23,781 bases of DNA from a virus (IMGVR_UViG_3300027719_000211:1-23781); one strand, 5' to 3'; shown: positions 1 to 8,123, numbered from the stretch's first letter. Notes: generated from the letters alone by a model not told the origin. Numbers and translations are program-made.

Positions 1-2719
1 CCAACACCTCGGCCTCGAACATCTCCGGCATCGGAGCCGTGCGACTTGTTAAAGCGCGTGGTGGTGGCGGGCCAAGTTTGGTGGGCGTGACCAAAGGGGG
101 CTGGACAAGATAATCGCCTCTGTCGAAGTCAAAGAACTTCTCGCGGACTCTCCCATATTTGCGCAATTTGTTGGCGTAGCGCACCCAATCCCCCGAAGAC
201 CAGCCACTTACGGCACCGCTTCGGATTTCTCCAAATAACTCACGGCTGGTTGCTAGATTGGCGCGGTGCTCTTCCAACAGTTCCGTCAATACCTCATGAC
301 TGTTAGCCAGAGCGGACTCCATCTTCCCGTTTCCGGTAACGAGTTCATGCTGCCGCTCGACGGTTTCGTTTATATACTCCTTGGTGGCATCGTGAGCTTC
401 CATGACGGGATCAAGTTGATCCCTGACCATCTTCATGGCCGCACCGCGCATGTCCGTGTAGTCCTTCCAGCAAACAAACTTCTCGCGTACCAGTTTGTAT
501 CGCTGCCATGAGGCGGCGGCTATGCCCGTCAACATCAACGCGCCAAACGTGATTCCGGCAGCCATAATTGAACCGCCGACATAGCAAGTCGTAGCGACTC
601 CGGCTGCGGTCGCGGCCTTGACGTATGGACTGCGGAAGAAACTGTTAAAGAAGCCGGGCTTTTCATTGAACTTGTCCAGCCGATACCGCGCTCCGAGATA
701 CCTTTCGCAGGTCTCTTTAACGCCTTGCCCCCATTCGGAAAGCTTCGCGGGAGCCGTCCACGCGACAGGATTCTTAGGCACCCAATTCAGCTTGCTTTCG
801 TCCAAATTGAACCCCTCCAGATCAACGGGCGGCATCGGCTTCAGCCGTACAACCGTCTTCTTGGGCGGATCGGGGAAAGCAGGAGCTTCAGGTATAGGCG
901 GGCCTTCCGCACGCTCCCTCAAAAACGGTATTTCATAGTATCGCGCCTGCTGGTCCAAAGTGCAATGGCTCTGCTTCCTGCCGCTGATAAAAAGGATCTG
1001 TTTTTCACCGGAAAAACAATCTTCTATCTGACGGGCATCCATTCCATCTATGACAATGGGCTGATAAGACAGGTTATAATTCGTGCTCCAACTCTCGTTG
1101 TTGTTGCGCCCCTTTTGCGTGGTTTCGCTTTCAGCGGTGCCTCCCCCCTTGGAATCGGTCTTGCCGGACTGGGTTGACTCACCTTGCGTGTCAGCCGTGC
1201 CGTGGGAGGTCGATGTCGAGCCACCCGATCCGGAACTTGATCCACCGGGACCGGACATGCTGCTCCAAAAGTTAGAAAGCGTTGTTACGATGGAGTTCGT
1301 TTTTTGGGCCGTCCTTCCGACAGAGTTTGAGACCGCGACTTGCCAAGTATTTTGGTCAACCGTTCCCTTGGCGACAGACTCTTGCTCCCCAACGCCGAGT
1401 TGGATTCCCTGTCCTTCGCTCACGGTCGGCACATAGACCATGTAGCGGCCAAGACGCTTGCTGATATATTCAATCGATTTGGGTTCGTGACTGCGAAGAA
1501 ACTGGACGACTTCCGAAGACCCAAGAAAAGCGGCGGCTCGTTCTTCGCCGTAAACATCCCTCAGACTTGCGTAGTCCTGAAACAAGCTCCAAAAGATGAT
1601 GCCTTTTTGGCGTACCGTTTGAGCGCCCGTCGCAATGGCCTGAAGATGCCCCAGTTGCGTTAACTCATCGATCATGAACAGGATGCGGTCTTCCTTCTTA
1701 AAGTCTTTTCCTCCATTGCCCGGATTAGGCGTGCCATCAATTGCGCTTTGCAAAATAAGACGAAGCCACGGCTGATAATTGATATACTCGTCAACGTTCG
1801 GCATGACGATGTAGATCGTCGTTTTTTTGCCACGCAGGTCCATCATGGAGAAGTCCGAGGAAACCATGTGCTGACCAAGACAATCATCAGCCATCCATTT
1901 GTCTAACCATTGGGAAGTCGCCGTGACGACGGAGCGCACGTTCTGGTCTCCGGGTTGGGCCGTGCTAAGATAATTTCCGAACTTATTCAGCAATCTTTGA
2001 TGCGGGCCGCGCCACCCTGTTAGCTCTGCAATGTGTTTGTCCCACGCTTCCGACGGAAACTCGCTGAAGATTTTTGCCATATAAACAAAATTCTTGTGCT
2101 CATAGGGTATTGTGTCTGCCAGCTTCAGATAGACGATCATCGCCGCAATAAGACCGCTCGGATTTTCCCTAAAATAGGGATTTTGCTCCTTATGTCCCTG
2201 CGAATCTGATATGAGAGCAGATGACATTGTTAGAATGCGGCTATAAAAATCAGGCTCCTTTGGATCTAGATCGTCCATAGGATTGTAGTTGCTTGATCCC
2301 AATCCGATGATGTTCTGGGGATCAAAAATATAAATATCCTGCCCAAGAGTCCATTTGCGATGATTGTAAGTCCTCTTGAACGTAGCCCCGCCGATCTCAA
2401 GGGAAACAACGGAGCCTGCATAGGATAAAAGGTTAGACGTTGCCGAAGCGGCGGTCTTTCCCGATCCTGTATTGCCTATGACGTTCCCGTGCGTTTCAAC
2501 ATCCTGATAAATAGGCACGCCATTATACGCGCCGACAATGAGACCATGGGGATCAGCAAGACAATCCGATCCATTGTCCATGACGTTCTGGACGGAAATG
2601 AGTGCCTTGTTGTCGGCATGGTATTGAACGGGGGCTATATTGAAAGGCCGTTCAATTGCCCTGTCCAACTTCGTGAGGACTTGGAGTTCCTCTTTTTTCT
2701 TTTCCAAAACTGGGAGCAT
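1..2719 (-). CDS. VirD4/TraG-type conjugative coupling ATPase (3' end beyond window)
   Basis: About 906 codons are open from the ATG at 2719 to the left edge with no stop, so the C-terminus is missing. The ATG is preceded by an AGGAGG ribosome site, and the stop of the upstream gene is 15 bases away. Residues about 82-89 (GNTGSGKT) are a Walker A loop and about 346-352 (ILFMIDE) a Walker B strand, followed by a QLGHL...LFQDYASL stretch typical of VirD4/TraG. These hexameric ATPases bring the relaxase-DNA complex or protein substrates to a type IV secretion channel at the inner membrane. Oddities: no transmembrane segments precede the ATPase domain, a Ser/Gly/Thr-rich linker lies at about 485-545, and a hydrophobic hairpin (about 700-740) followed by a likely coiled coil lies in the C-terminal part. 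Family assignment is firm; the transported substrate is unknown. Confidence 0.88.
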   Translation of the reverse strand, partial: MLPVLEKKKEELQVLTKLDRAIERPFNIAPVQYHADNKALISVQNVMDNGSDCLADPHGLIVGAYNGVPIYQDVETHGNVIGNTGSGKTAASATSNLLSYAGSVVSLEIGGATFKRTYNHRKWTLGQDIYIFDPQNIIGLGSSNYNPMDDLDPKEPDFYSRILTMSSALISDSQGHKEQNPYFRENPSGLIAAMIVYLKLADTIPYEHKNFVYMAKIFSEFPSEAWDKHIAELTGWRGPHQRLLNKFGNYLSTAQPGDQNVRSVVTATSQWLDKWMADDCLGQHMVSSDFSMMDLRGKKTTIYIVMPNVDEYINYQPWLRLILQSAIDGTPNPGNGGKDFKKEDRILFMIDELTQLGHLQAIATGAQTVRQKGIIFWSLFQDYASLRDVYGEERAAAFLGSSEVVQFLRSHEPKSIEYISKRLGRYMVYVPTVSEGQGIQLGVGEQESVAKGTVDQNTWQVAVSNSVGRTAQKTNSIVTTLSNFWSSMSGPGGSSSGSGGSTSTSHGTADTQGESTQSGKTDSKGGGTAESETTQKGRNNNESWSTNYNLSYQPIVIDGMDARQIEDCFSGEKQILFISGRKQSHCTLDQQARYYEIPFLRERAEGPPIPEAPAFPDPPKKTVVRLKPMPPVDLEGFNLDESKLNWVPKNPVAWTAPAKLSEWGQGVKETCERYLGARYRLDKFNEKPGFFNSFFRSPYVKAATAAGVATTCYVGGSIMAAGITFGALMLTGIAAASWQRYKLVREKFVCWKDYTDMRGAAMKMVRDQLDPVMEAHDATKEYINETVERQHELVTGNGKMESALANSHEVLTELLEEHRANLATSRELFGEIRSGAVSGWSSGDWVRYANKLRKYGRVREKFFDFDRGDYLVQPPLVTPTKLGPPPPRALTSRTAPMPEMFEAEVL

Positions 2720-2734
2720 CGCTTTTTCCTCCTT

Positions 2735-4153
2735 TTACGGTGCAGGCGTGTTGTTAGGCTTGTTGCCAGAGGCAGCGTCTTTTCGTCTTTGAGCCAAGCT
2801 CACAACCGTCCCCATTAGGCCTGATTGATTTTTGTCATCCTCCTCAAATCTTTCACGGCGAGGATGAACGGCGTCTTTCACCATTTGTGCTCCCGTTTGT
2901 ATGGCCGTCCCCATATTTTCTCCGGAGAAAAGAGTATCGATTTCGCACAAACGAGTTTTGACTTCCTGCGCGACGGGATTCTTTTTGCAGGCATTCGTCA
3001 TGGCATCACGATAGCGGTGAACCATGTCGCCGACCGCGACTCTGGCGGCAGCTTCGCCACGCGAGGATTCCAGATCATGAACGAACAGTTCTTTAACCCG
3101 ACGCTGCGCCGTTTCTTTCCGCCCTTTTCGGAAAGTCGAAGCTGCGTGCGCAATGACCGTCGCAACAACCAACTGAGAGGCAATGAGCCAAGCCCCCAGA
3201 TAACCCGCTCCAAGTATCTGCCCCCACCATGTGGCGGGGCTTTCCGCATCTGTCTTCTTCTTGTTTGATGTCAGACTCGCTGCTGTTGCTTTGGCTTCGC
3301 CAAGAAGTTTTTCATCTTCGGGAATGGTCACGTTTATCAATTGTCGACCCTGTTCGTCGTTGCCTGTGTAGCCGTCGCCCAAGATGGGTTTTCCACCGAT
3401 GCCGCCGTGATCAAGCGTGTCCCTGTCTCTTGCGAGTTTCTCGGTGAAGTGAATGGCTTGCGCCTCTGCCTTGGCCAAGCTCTCGTCAGCCGTATAGGAT
3501 TGTGAGCGCAAACTCTGCGGTAACATGTTTGCAAAATGACCTTTGAAGTTCGGATTGTCCGCCGCGAGCATTGAAGCGCCGATACTTGCAGTAACCAGCA
3601 ATCCTCCGAGAAACACTCGAAATCCTTTATGCTCGGACAAGCCAATGCCCGCCGCGAAAACGAGAGAGCCTCCCGCAAGAGCCGTAAACCACGGGTTGTT
3701 TTGCATAAGGCCATTTGCGGCACCACCGAAGATCGCGACGTCAATAGCGCCGCCAGCGATCAGGGCCACGACAGGAACCGTGCAGGTCAACAGACGGCTT
3801 CCCATCATATGCGCGCCGAGCTGCCACCAGCGTGCGCCGACTTCCGCCTTCGCCGCCCGGTATTGCGCCAAAACGGCTGAACCAGCCATATGTCCCAAAC
3901 CTTCTGGAGATAATTTTCCTCCCTCGCGTTCGATGCGATATGCTTGGTCAATGGTCTCGGCAGGCTTGGATGGGCCATCGAAATCCGGCTTTTCGACTGT
4001 ATTGAGCGTGCGTTCAGCAAAAGTGTGCTCCGCCTCCGGCGGCATCACCCCCGTTTCGTTTTCAGAGGCGGCTTTGCTTTCCGCTTTTTCCTGCTTTTTC
4101 CCCTGATCTTGTTCTTTATCTTTTTCCTGAACTATTGCTTCGCCTTCGCTCAT
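2735..4153 (-). CDS. multi-pass membrane protein, partner of the coupling ATPase
   Basis: 472 aa, with ATG at 4153 preceded by TAGGAGC. The first ~60 residues are highly charged (Lys/Glu/Gln rich) and probably cytoplasmic. Hydrophobic stretches follow at roughly 119-145, 154-171, 178-198 and 309-337, so about four membrane passes with a hydrophilic loop of about 110 residues between the third and fourth. The C-terminal third is charged and helical. I recognise no named family. It ends 15 bases before the coupling ATPase start and is almost certainly co-transcribed with it. Since that ATPase lacks the usual N-terminal membrane anchor, this protein may provide the membrane platform; that is inference from position and topology. 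Confidence 0.8.
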   Translation of the reverse strand: MSEGEAIVQEKDKEQDQGKKQEKAESKAASENETGVMPPEAEHTFAERTLNTVEKPDFDGPSKPAETIDQAYRIEREGGKLSPEGLGHMAGSAVLAQYRAAKAEVGARWWQLGAHMMGSRLLTCTVPVVALIAGGAIDVAIFGGAANGLMQNNPWFTALAGGSLVFAAGIGLSEHKGFRVFLGGLLVTASIGASMLAADNPNFKGHFANMLPQSLRSQSYTADESLAKAEAQAIHFTEKLARDRDTLDHGGIGGKPILGDGYTGNDEQGRQLINVTIPEDEKLLGEAKATAASLTSNKKKTDAESPATWWGQILGAGYLGAWLIASQLVVATVIAHAASTFRKGRKETAQRRVKELFVHDLESSRGEAAARVAVGDMVHRYRDAMTNACKKNPVAQEVKTRLCEIDTLFSGENMGTAIQTGAQMVKDAVHPRRERFEEDDKNQSGLMGTVVSLAQRRKDAASGNKPNNTPAP

Positions 4154-4224
4154 TTTTAGCTCCTATTTGAATGTGTTTTGTCAGTATCTCTCGTTACGGA
4201 AATGCCTGTTTTTGCAGGACTTTT

Positions 4225-4473
4225 TTAGGCACCACTTTCTCGTCCGGAAGTTGCATAACTACCATAAAAGGGCAACCCAAACAACACAGAGATATGGTTA
4301 ACACATTGATATAATGTGCATTTCTCTATTTTTGGGTAGGCCGTCTTTATCGAAAAACGCCATCCATTATACTCAAAACCGTTCTTTTCCATGAAGTTGC
4401 TCCTTTTCAATACTTCCCATATCGTTTTTTGCGCCTTCCTAAATTGGGAAGTCAGTTTTTCGCGTCCCGTCAA
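4225..4473 (-). CDS. small hypothetical protein, last gene of the overlapping run
   Basis: 82 aa. It begins with a TTG (4473-4471) that overlaps the TGA stop of the upstream Nudix-like gene as TTGA, so translation would rely on re-initiation. It contains a basic N-terminal part (KLTSQFRKAQKTIWEVLKR) and a short segment FEYNGWRFSIKTAYPK. No family recognised. The 71 bases between its stop and the next gene hold only a weak hairpin (CCTG-TTTTTG-CAGG near 4206). Support is the overlap and a sensible amino acid mix; the non-ATG start keeps confidence moderate. Confidence 0.5.
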   Translation of the reverse strand: MTGREKLTSQFRKAQKTIWEVLKRSNFMEKNGFEYNGWRFSIKTAYPKIEKCTLYQCVNHISVLFGLPFYGSYATSGRESGA

Positions 4474-4964
4474 AAGAGAGAGCGAAGATTGTACTTTTCG
4501 CGCCCGAATTGGGCCGTTTCGGCCTGTTCATCCTTGATTTCCTCCGAAACCAGAACGCGATGAGCGGCCTCGACCAGCGAACGGACAAGATCGCCTTGGC
4601 CGCTGGGCGTATTGAGAAACGTTTCCTTATTCATGAAGCGGCGGTCGTCGCCGGATGCCTGACCCTCGCCGCACAAACGTCCGACAAAGACGATGGTTTG
4701 AGCGTTTTGGTTCTTGCGGCTCTTGGTCTTGATAACCGTCACGGGCTTCACGAGGCCGAGGGCCACGTTTGCCGCTTCAAACACTTCACGCCGCGATGCG
4801 GCTTCGGCATCGTCGTCGTCCCACTCCACGCAGCCACCGGGCAAGACGAAACGGTTCTTGCTTTTAATCAGCAACACGCGGTTCAAAGCGTCAAAGACGA
4901 CGATTTTAACGTATCTGGGGTCGCTCTCGGCTTGCGCTTCAACCTGCATCTTGGCTTCAGGCAT
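4470..4964 (-). CDS. Nudix-fold protein with degenerate Nudix box
   Basis: 164 aa from the ATG at 4964, chosen because GGGAGGTG lies six bases upstream and the start overlaps the preceding gene by 8 bases (ATGCCTGA). The open frame extends further to 5042 but without a better start. Residues about 18-35 (YVKIVVFDALNRVLLIKS) form the first Nudix strands, then VLPGGCVEWDDDD and RREVFEAANV give a recognisable but altered Nudix box: the spacing between the Gly and the REV core is two residues longer, the second Glu of the REUxEE core is Ala and the final Gly is Asn. Nudix enzymes hydrolyse nucleoside diphosphate derivatives. With these changes it may instead act as a ligand sensor, which would fit its regulator neighbours. 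Confidence 0.72.
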   Translation of the reverse strand: MPEAKMQVEAQAESDPRYVKIVVFDALNRVLLIKSKNRFVLPGGCVEWDDDDAEAASRREVFEAANVALGLVKPVTVIKTKSRKNQNAQTIVFVGRLCGEGQASGDDRRFMNKETFLNTPSGQGDLVRSLVEAAHRVLVSEEIKDEQAETAQFGREKYNLRSLF

Positions 4965-5229
4965 AACGCACCTCCCGTTCATAAGAGGAACAGATGCCAT
5001 TCGCGCGACACTTAAGCTCGATGGCGGCCAGCGCGTTGGCAAAGTGCCAAAGGACGGTTATGTCCTGACGCGCAAAGCCCATCGTATGAAGATCCTGCTG
5101 TGTGCAATCGCCAGTTTCCAATGTCGCTCTGACGATGGCGTCAGCCATGCGCGCGACTGGCTCGAACCTCTTGTCTGTCGTGGTTGTAATTTGATCCACG
5201 ATGCGACGTGGGGGGCTGGCTTTAGTCAT
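4957..5229 (-). CDS. small hypothetical protein
   Basis: 90 aa. The ATG at 5229 is preceded by GGGAGGAAGG, and it overlaps the stop of the upstream HTH gene as ATGACTAA. An open frame continues upstream to 5256 but lacks an equally good ribosome site. The protein looks mostly helical (about residues 20-75) with two Cys near the C-terminus; no motif or family recognised. Its stop overlaps the following Nudix-like gene by 8 bases, so expression is probably translationally coupled on both sides. Function unknown. Confidence 0.68.
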   Translation of the reverse strand: MTKASPPRRIVDQITTTTDKRFEPVARMADAIVRATLETGDCTQQDLHTMGFARQDITVLWHFANALAAIELKCRANGICSSYEREVRYA

Positions 5230-5578
5230 GACCTTCCTCCCCGATTTCTGGGACAAAGGCCGTTACGCGAACTGCTCCAGCGTAAGAAAGGGCCTGCAAT
5301 TTGCCAACCGCGTCCTTTCCATCAGGAACGGTGACAAGCGTTTCATAGTGGACGAACTGAATGCCATGGCGCAGAAGGATTTCGACAATTGCCGCAATTG
5401 TTTCCTTCTTCGGTACATAAATCCCGTGCTCAATGTTCTTGATCGTCTCCGCAGACGTTCCCGCCTTTTGAGCAAGCTCATTGCGCGACCAGTCCAATAA
5501 TCCTCTGGCCGCCCGCAACTGTTCAGGAACGATTGAGTAGTCCTTAAATTGCGGCTGCAATGGTTCGTACTTGGTCAT
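5222..5578 (-). CDS. XRE-type helix-turn-helix regulator (118 aa)
   Basis: The HTH is at residues about 17-60: PEQLRAARGLLDWSRNELAQ followed by KAGTSAETIKNIEHG, the pattern of Cro/CI-like DNA-binding domains. A C-terminal part of about 50 residues (YETLVTVPDGKDAVGKL...) is unassigned. The first helices closely resemble those of the regulators at 6967-7695 and 8748-9395, all sharing RAARxLLxW, so the three are probably paralogues. The start ATG overlaps the stop of the next HTH gene (ATGA). It likely binds DNA as a dimer and may control its own operon; the operator was not identified. Confidence 0.85.
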   Translation of the reverse strand: MTKYEPLQPQFKDYSIVPEQLRAARGLLDWSRNELAQKAGTSAETIKNIEHGIYVPKKETIAAIVEILLRHGIQFVHYETLVTVPDGKDAVGKLQALSYAGAVRVTAFVPEIGEEGHD

Positions 5579-5988
5579 TGCTGCCTCCCAGTCGCCCGAT
5601 CCGCCAATAGCTTCGTGATAAGCCTTAAAAACCTGCGCTCATCCTTGTCGGCTATATTGACGTAGGCGCGCAAAAGCTCTTGATTCTCGCGCCCGTTAAA
5701 AAGTGTCAGATCCATTTTGAATGTCTGTTTCCCGACACCTTTCTCTTCGGTGAGTTTCTCGATAAAGCGCGAGGCCGATACGCCCAAACATTCCGCCATG
5801 TGCATCAGTCGGCTGACGCTAACGCGGTTGTCACCACGCTCGTACTTTTGGATTTGTTGGAAGGTGAGCCCATTCATCGTTCCAAGTTTCTCTTGACTTA
5901 TTCCGCAGGCAGTACGAGCTAACCGCAGAAGTTCGCCGAGCCGCAGATCAATTGGGTCGATGGATTTCTTTTCGAGAGAGGGTGTCAT
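5575..5988 (-). CDS. XRE-type helix-turn-helix regulator (137 aa)
   Basis: The HTH is at residues about 16-70: LGELLRLARTACGISQEKLG, then GLTFQQIQKYERGDNRVS and a third helix. This is the classic alphaproteobacterial XRE pattern with the QKYERG recognition region. The C-terminal 60 residues include ELLRAYVNIADKDERRFLRLI, an amphipathic helix likely used for dimerisation and also common in this family. It starts by ATGA overlap with the upstream Nudix-like gene and ends by ATGA overlap with the second HTH gene. Probably a transcriptional repressor; target not seen. Confidence 0.87.
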   Translation of the reverse strand: MTPSLEKKSIDPIDLRLGELLRLARTACGISQEKLGTMNGLTFQQIQKYERGDNRVSVSRLMHMAECLGVSASRFIEKLTEEKGVGKQTFKMDLTLFNGRENQELLRAYVNIADKDERRFLRLITKLLADRATGRQQ

Positions 5989-6497
5989 TGCCGGCCTCTC
6001 TTTGAAAAAGAAAGCGCGGCACCTATGCTTTCAAGGCAGTCCTGTTGAAACTCTGGGATGCTTTCCATGGCCGCTTTGACCGTGTTTTGAACCGTCCCGA
6101 TTTCGGTGCGATAGTGAACAAGAAACTCTTCAGGCTCTAAAAAGAGCCGCGCAAATCTAGTGCGCATGGGGTCTTGACGCGCTATCCGAGCGGCGACGAC
6201 TAACGTGCGGTGTTTGCGCCCCGTCGCATCTATCACGTCGATGGTGTTAAGAAGAATGAGGGTTCCCAACGTAACACAGGCAACTTCCCACGCCACGCGG
6301 TGCGCCGTGTCCAAGGCATCGCGATCATCCAAATCGAAAAAATCGGATGGAAGGCTGATGCCGTCTGCCGTTACCAAGGTCAAGATGCGGCCCTTTTCGT
6401 CAAAGGCGATGACCTTCGTGCAATCAACGTCCTTTGTGTTGATGGCTTCCCTAAAATCGACAGGGACGCTTGTTATGCCGAAAGAAGTGTTTTCCAT
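5985..6497 (-). CDS. Nudix-like protein lacking catalytic residues
   Basis: 170 aa, ATG at 6497 with AGGAAAA upstream. The core resembles the Nudix-like protein at 4470-4964: CTKVIAFDEKGRILTLV, then SLPSDFFDLDDRDALDTAHRVAWEVACVTLG where the Nudix box would be, then a matching strand-rich middle (RKHRTLVVAARIARQD) and a helical end. Here the box has lost the Gly pair and the REUxEE core is replaced by HRVAWEVA, so hydrolase activity is unlikely. I call it a Nudix-fold pseudoenzyme by comparison with its neighbour; fold-level confirmation is needed. It overlaps the upstream 78-aa gene by 25 bases. Confidence 0.65.
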   Translation of the reverse strand: MENTSFGITSVPVDFREAINTKDVDCTKVIAFDEKGRILTLVTADGISLPSDFFDLDDRDALDTAHRVAWEVACVTLGTLILLNTIDVIDATGRKHRTLVVAARIARQDPMRTRFARLFLEPEEFLVHYRTEIGTVQNTVKAAMESIPEFQQDCLESIGAALSFSKRGRQ

Positions 6498-6709
6498 TTG
6501 AAATTTTCCTGTAAATCAAATTGCGTGAAAAAGTTGGCCGCGTCCCAAAAGCGATCAATCTCTTCCGGCGAAAAAGCGTGAGACAAAAGATCTCCCTGCT
6601 CACAAGTCCCCTTCGTTTTGCGGATCGAAAGGACGGCCTCGACCATCTTCTGGCAGGAAGAAAAGTTTGAAGTTGCATCTTCTGAAAGAACGTCAATAAT
6701 CATCATCAC
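6473..6709 (-). CDS. small hypothetical protein, first gene of the overlapping run
   Basis: 78 aa, starting ATGATGATG at 6709 with a purine-rich AGAGAGAG upstream. No family recognised. It is acidic and probably helical, with a FSPEEIDRFWDAANFF stretch in the second half. The long overlap with the next gene (25 bases) suggests the two are made together. Its position at the head of the seven-gene run, behind about 210 bases of non-coding sequence, makes this the likely transcription entry point. Confidence 0.6.
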   Translation of the reverse strand: MMMIIDVLSEDATSNFSSCQKMVEAVLSIRKTKGTCEQGDLLSHAFSPEEIDRFWDAANFFTQFDLQENFKWKTLLSA

Positions 6710-6921
6710 TCTCTCTTTTCGCTTTCTCTCCGGCGTCGGTTATCGACCTCGCATAAGTCCATAAACGCCAGTTCTCCTGTCACAAACAACGTGTTTTTCC
6801 GTCGGTTTTCGGCGGTGTTTCTGTAGGTTTTCGTTAGTTTGAAGGAGGAAACGCAAACCCATCGAAAAGCGACGGTCTAGCCGTTGGTTTTGTGCGCGGA
6901 GCCTGAAGCGTGAAGGCATAA
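6710..6921. promoter_or_regulatory. non-coding control region upstream of the seven-gene minus operon
   Basis: No convincing gene on either strand. It must hold the promoter for the minus-strand operon starting at 6709, but no clear -35/-10 pair stands out. On the plus strand the motif GGTTTTCG occurs twice (near 6805 and 6826), and ACGG-TCTAG-CCGT near 6873 is a short inverted repeat that could be an HTH half-site pair. These are direct observations with weak functional support. Confidence 0.35.
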
Positions 6922-6947
6922 AAAATGCGGCCCGAAGGCCGCATTTT
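6922..6947 (-). terminator. UUCG-loop rho-independent terminator
   Basis: A perfect 11-bp stem (AAAATGCGGCC / GGCCGCATTTT) closes a four-base loop that reads TTCG on the minus strand and is followed there by a T run (TTTTTTA). It lies 20 bases beyond the stop of the minus-strand gene 6967-7695, so it ends the operon 8495 to 6967. It may also work weakly on the plus strand. Confidence 0.9.
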
Positions 6948-6966
6948 AGGGGGAAGAAAATTGGAA

Positions 6967-7695
6967 TTAAACGGAGGCGTGGCCCAATGCTTTCATCAAA
7001 TCTTCTGCGGCAGGTTGTCCGTCATGAGCTGCCTGTTTTAGTTTCTGGATAAAGTCCTTCAGCTTCTTCCCGCTCCAAATGTCCTGGAACTCTTCGCGAA
7101 GCTGTTGGGTGTTGCTGGGCATGTTGAAAATGACGAATTGGTAATCGCGCCCGTCTCGCGGGAGAATCAGCGCGTGTTTTCCTCCATACACATAGTATTG
7201 CGCCTTTCCCATGATGGCCGCAAAATCATATCGGATGTTCACAAGCGGGTCTGCTTTTTTCGGCAACCCGCCTTCATGCACGAGGCATTTAATGTTGACG
7301 TAGTTGCGTAGCGTTTTCACGCGAGCGCGGCCTTCTTCTTCGCTAAGGCCGAGCGTTTCAGCGATGATGTGGTAAGAGGGAGCAAAGGCCAGAATCTCAT
7401 CAACGCCCGCATGGGCGGCTTGCAAAAGCTCATCATAAAGCCTCTGGCAACTATCTGCTCCTTCCAGCAATCTAAACTGGTCAGTGCGGCGGCGAACGCC
7501 TTCATTCGCTATGAATTCAAGCCCAGCGTTTTCAAAAGTTCCGCAAAGGCTGATCGTCGTGTTTCTGCGGGAGGCATAACCGCTTTCGATCTGGCGAATG
7601 GTCGTAATGCCGATTCCCGAACGGTCTGCAAGCTCTTCCTGAGACCAATTCAATATCGCCCTTGCGGCTCTAACCTGTGTTGCTTGAAGTTGCAT
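6967..7695 (-). CDS. XRE-type HTH regulator with C-terminal sensor-like domain
   Basis: 242 aa. The ATG at 7695 has GGGGAAAG just upstream; a TTG at 7707 would sit inside that ribosome site, so I reject it. Residues 1-62 are an XRE HTH (QVRAARAILNWSQEELADRSG, GITTIRQIESG). Residues about 70-210 form a second domain with QYYVYGGKHALILPRD and an IWSGKK segment; the regulator at 8748-9395 has the same order (YIYGDKMAIIV, MWAAAKE). The layout recalls TrmB-like or phospholipase-D-like ligand-sensing modules, a tentative comparison. The last 30 residues are Ala/Lys-rich helix. It lies 33 bases after the preceding gene and is the last gene before the terminator. Confidence 0.82.
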   Translation of the reverse strand: MQLQATQVRAARAILNWSQEELADRSGIGITTIRQIESGYASRRNTTISLCGTFENAGLEFIANEGVRRRTDQFRLLEGADSCQRLYDELLQAAHAGVDEILAFAPSYHIIAETLGLSEEEGRARVKTLRNYVNIKCLVHEGGLPKKADPLVNIRYDFAAIMGKAQYYVYGGKHALILPRDGRDYQFVIFNMPSNTQQLREEFQDIWSGKKLKDFIQKLKQAAHDGQPAAEDLMKALGHASV

Positions 7696-7728
7696 TGCTT
7701 TCCCCAAAAATAACTTTTTTCTCTATCT

Positions 7729-8112
7729 TCAGTTCATTATTCTTCTTGGGTCAAAATCGACCAGATAGTTAATCACTTCCATGTACCTTTGCTTGGGGAG
7801 CATTCTAATTTCCTCAAGTCCGAATTGTTGTTCTACGATAGCGCAGGCTACCGCTTCGCTAAGTTTGTGCTCGTGCGCGACGTAGGCGACTAATGCACGA
7901 ATTGACATAGCTTCGTTCTTGTTCACGTAATCATCGCCAACAAGGGCATCGAATTCTTCCATAAGCGCGTCTAAATGCTTTTGATAGACATTTGCCGAGC
8001 CATCCCTCTGGCAGCTAGTGTGTTCAGCAAAATATTCCTCGGCGGGCTTGGCATTCTCGATAAGGTCGCGGATATTGTCTAATTTCTCTTTCATGGGAGA
8101 AGAATCCATCAT
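7729..8112 (-). CDS. hypothetical protein, paralogue of the upstream gene
   Basis: 127 aa, start ATGATG at 8112 with AAGGATAACACA upstream. It is acidic and helical. The C-terminal half (EAMSIRALVAYVAHEHKLSE through RYMEVINYLVDFDP) aligns by eye with the end of the 8124-8495 protein (MVKYRAKRLGQEL through FVRAVEYLVTIEP), with the same spacing of a V-x-Y-L-V-x-x-x-P ending. The two genes are 11 bases apart and look like a tandem duplication followed by divergence. Function unknown. Confidence 0.72.
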   Translation of the reverse strand: MMDSSPMKEKLDNIRDLIENAKPAEEYFAEHTSCQRDGSANVYQKHLDALMEEFDALVGDDYVNKNEAMSIRALVAYVAHEHKLSEAVACAIVEQQFGLEEIRMLPKQRYMEVINYLVDFDPRRIMN

Positions 8113-8123
8113 TGTGTTATCCT

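Noticed and set aside
618-1663. Several plus-strand frames of 100-150 aa near the left edge
   Set aside because: They lie opposite the uninterrupted coupling ATPase frame, which has clear ATPase motifs and runs off the window.
3543-4106. 187-aa plus-strand frame opposite the 472-aa membrane protein
   Set aside because: Antisense shadow: no ribosome site, no recognisable motif, and the minus-strand gene has good start, composition and membrane pattern.
4200-4224. Hairpin CCTG-TTTTTG-CAGG with T run as a terminator
   Set aside because: The stem is only four base pairs and the T run is on the plus strand, where no gene ends.
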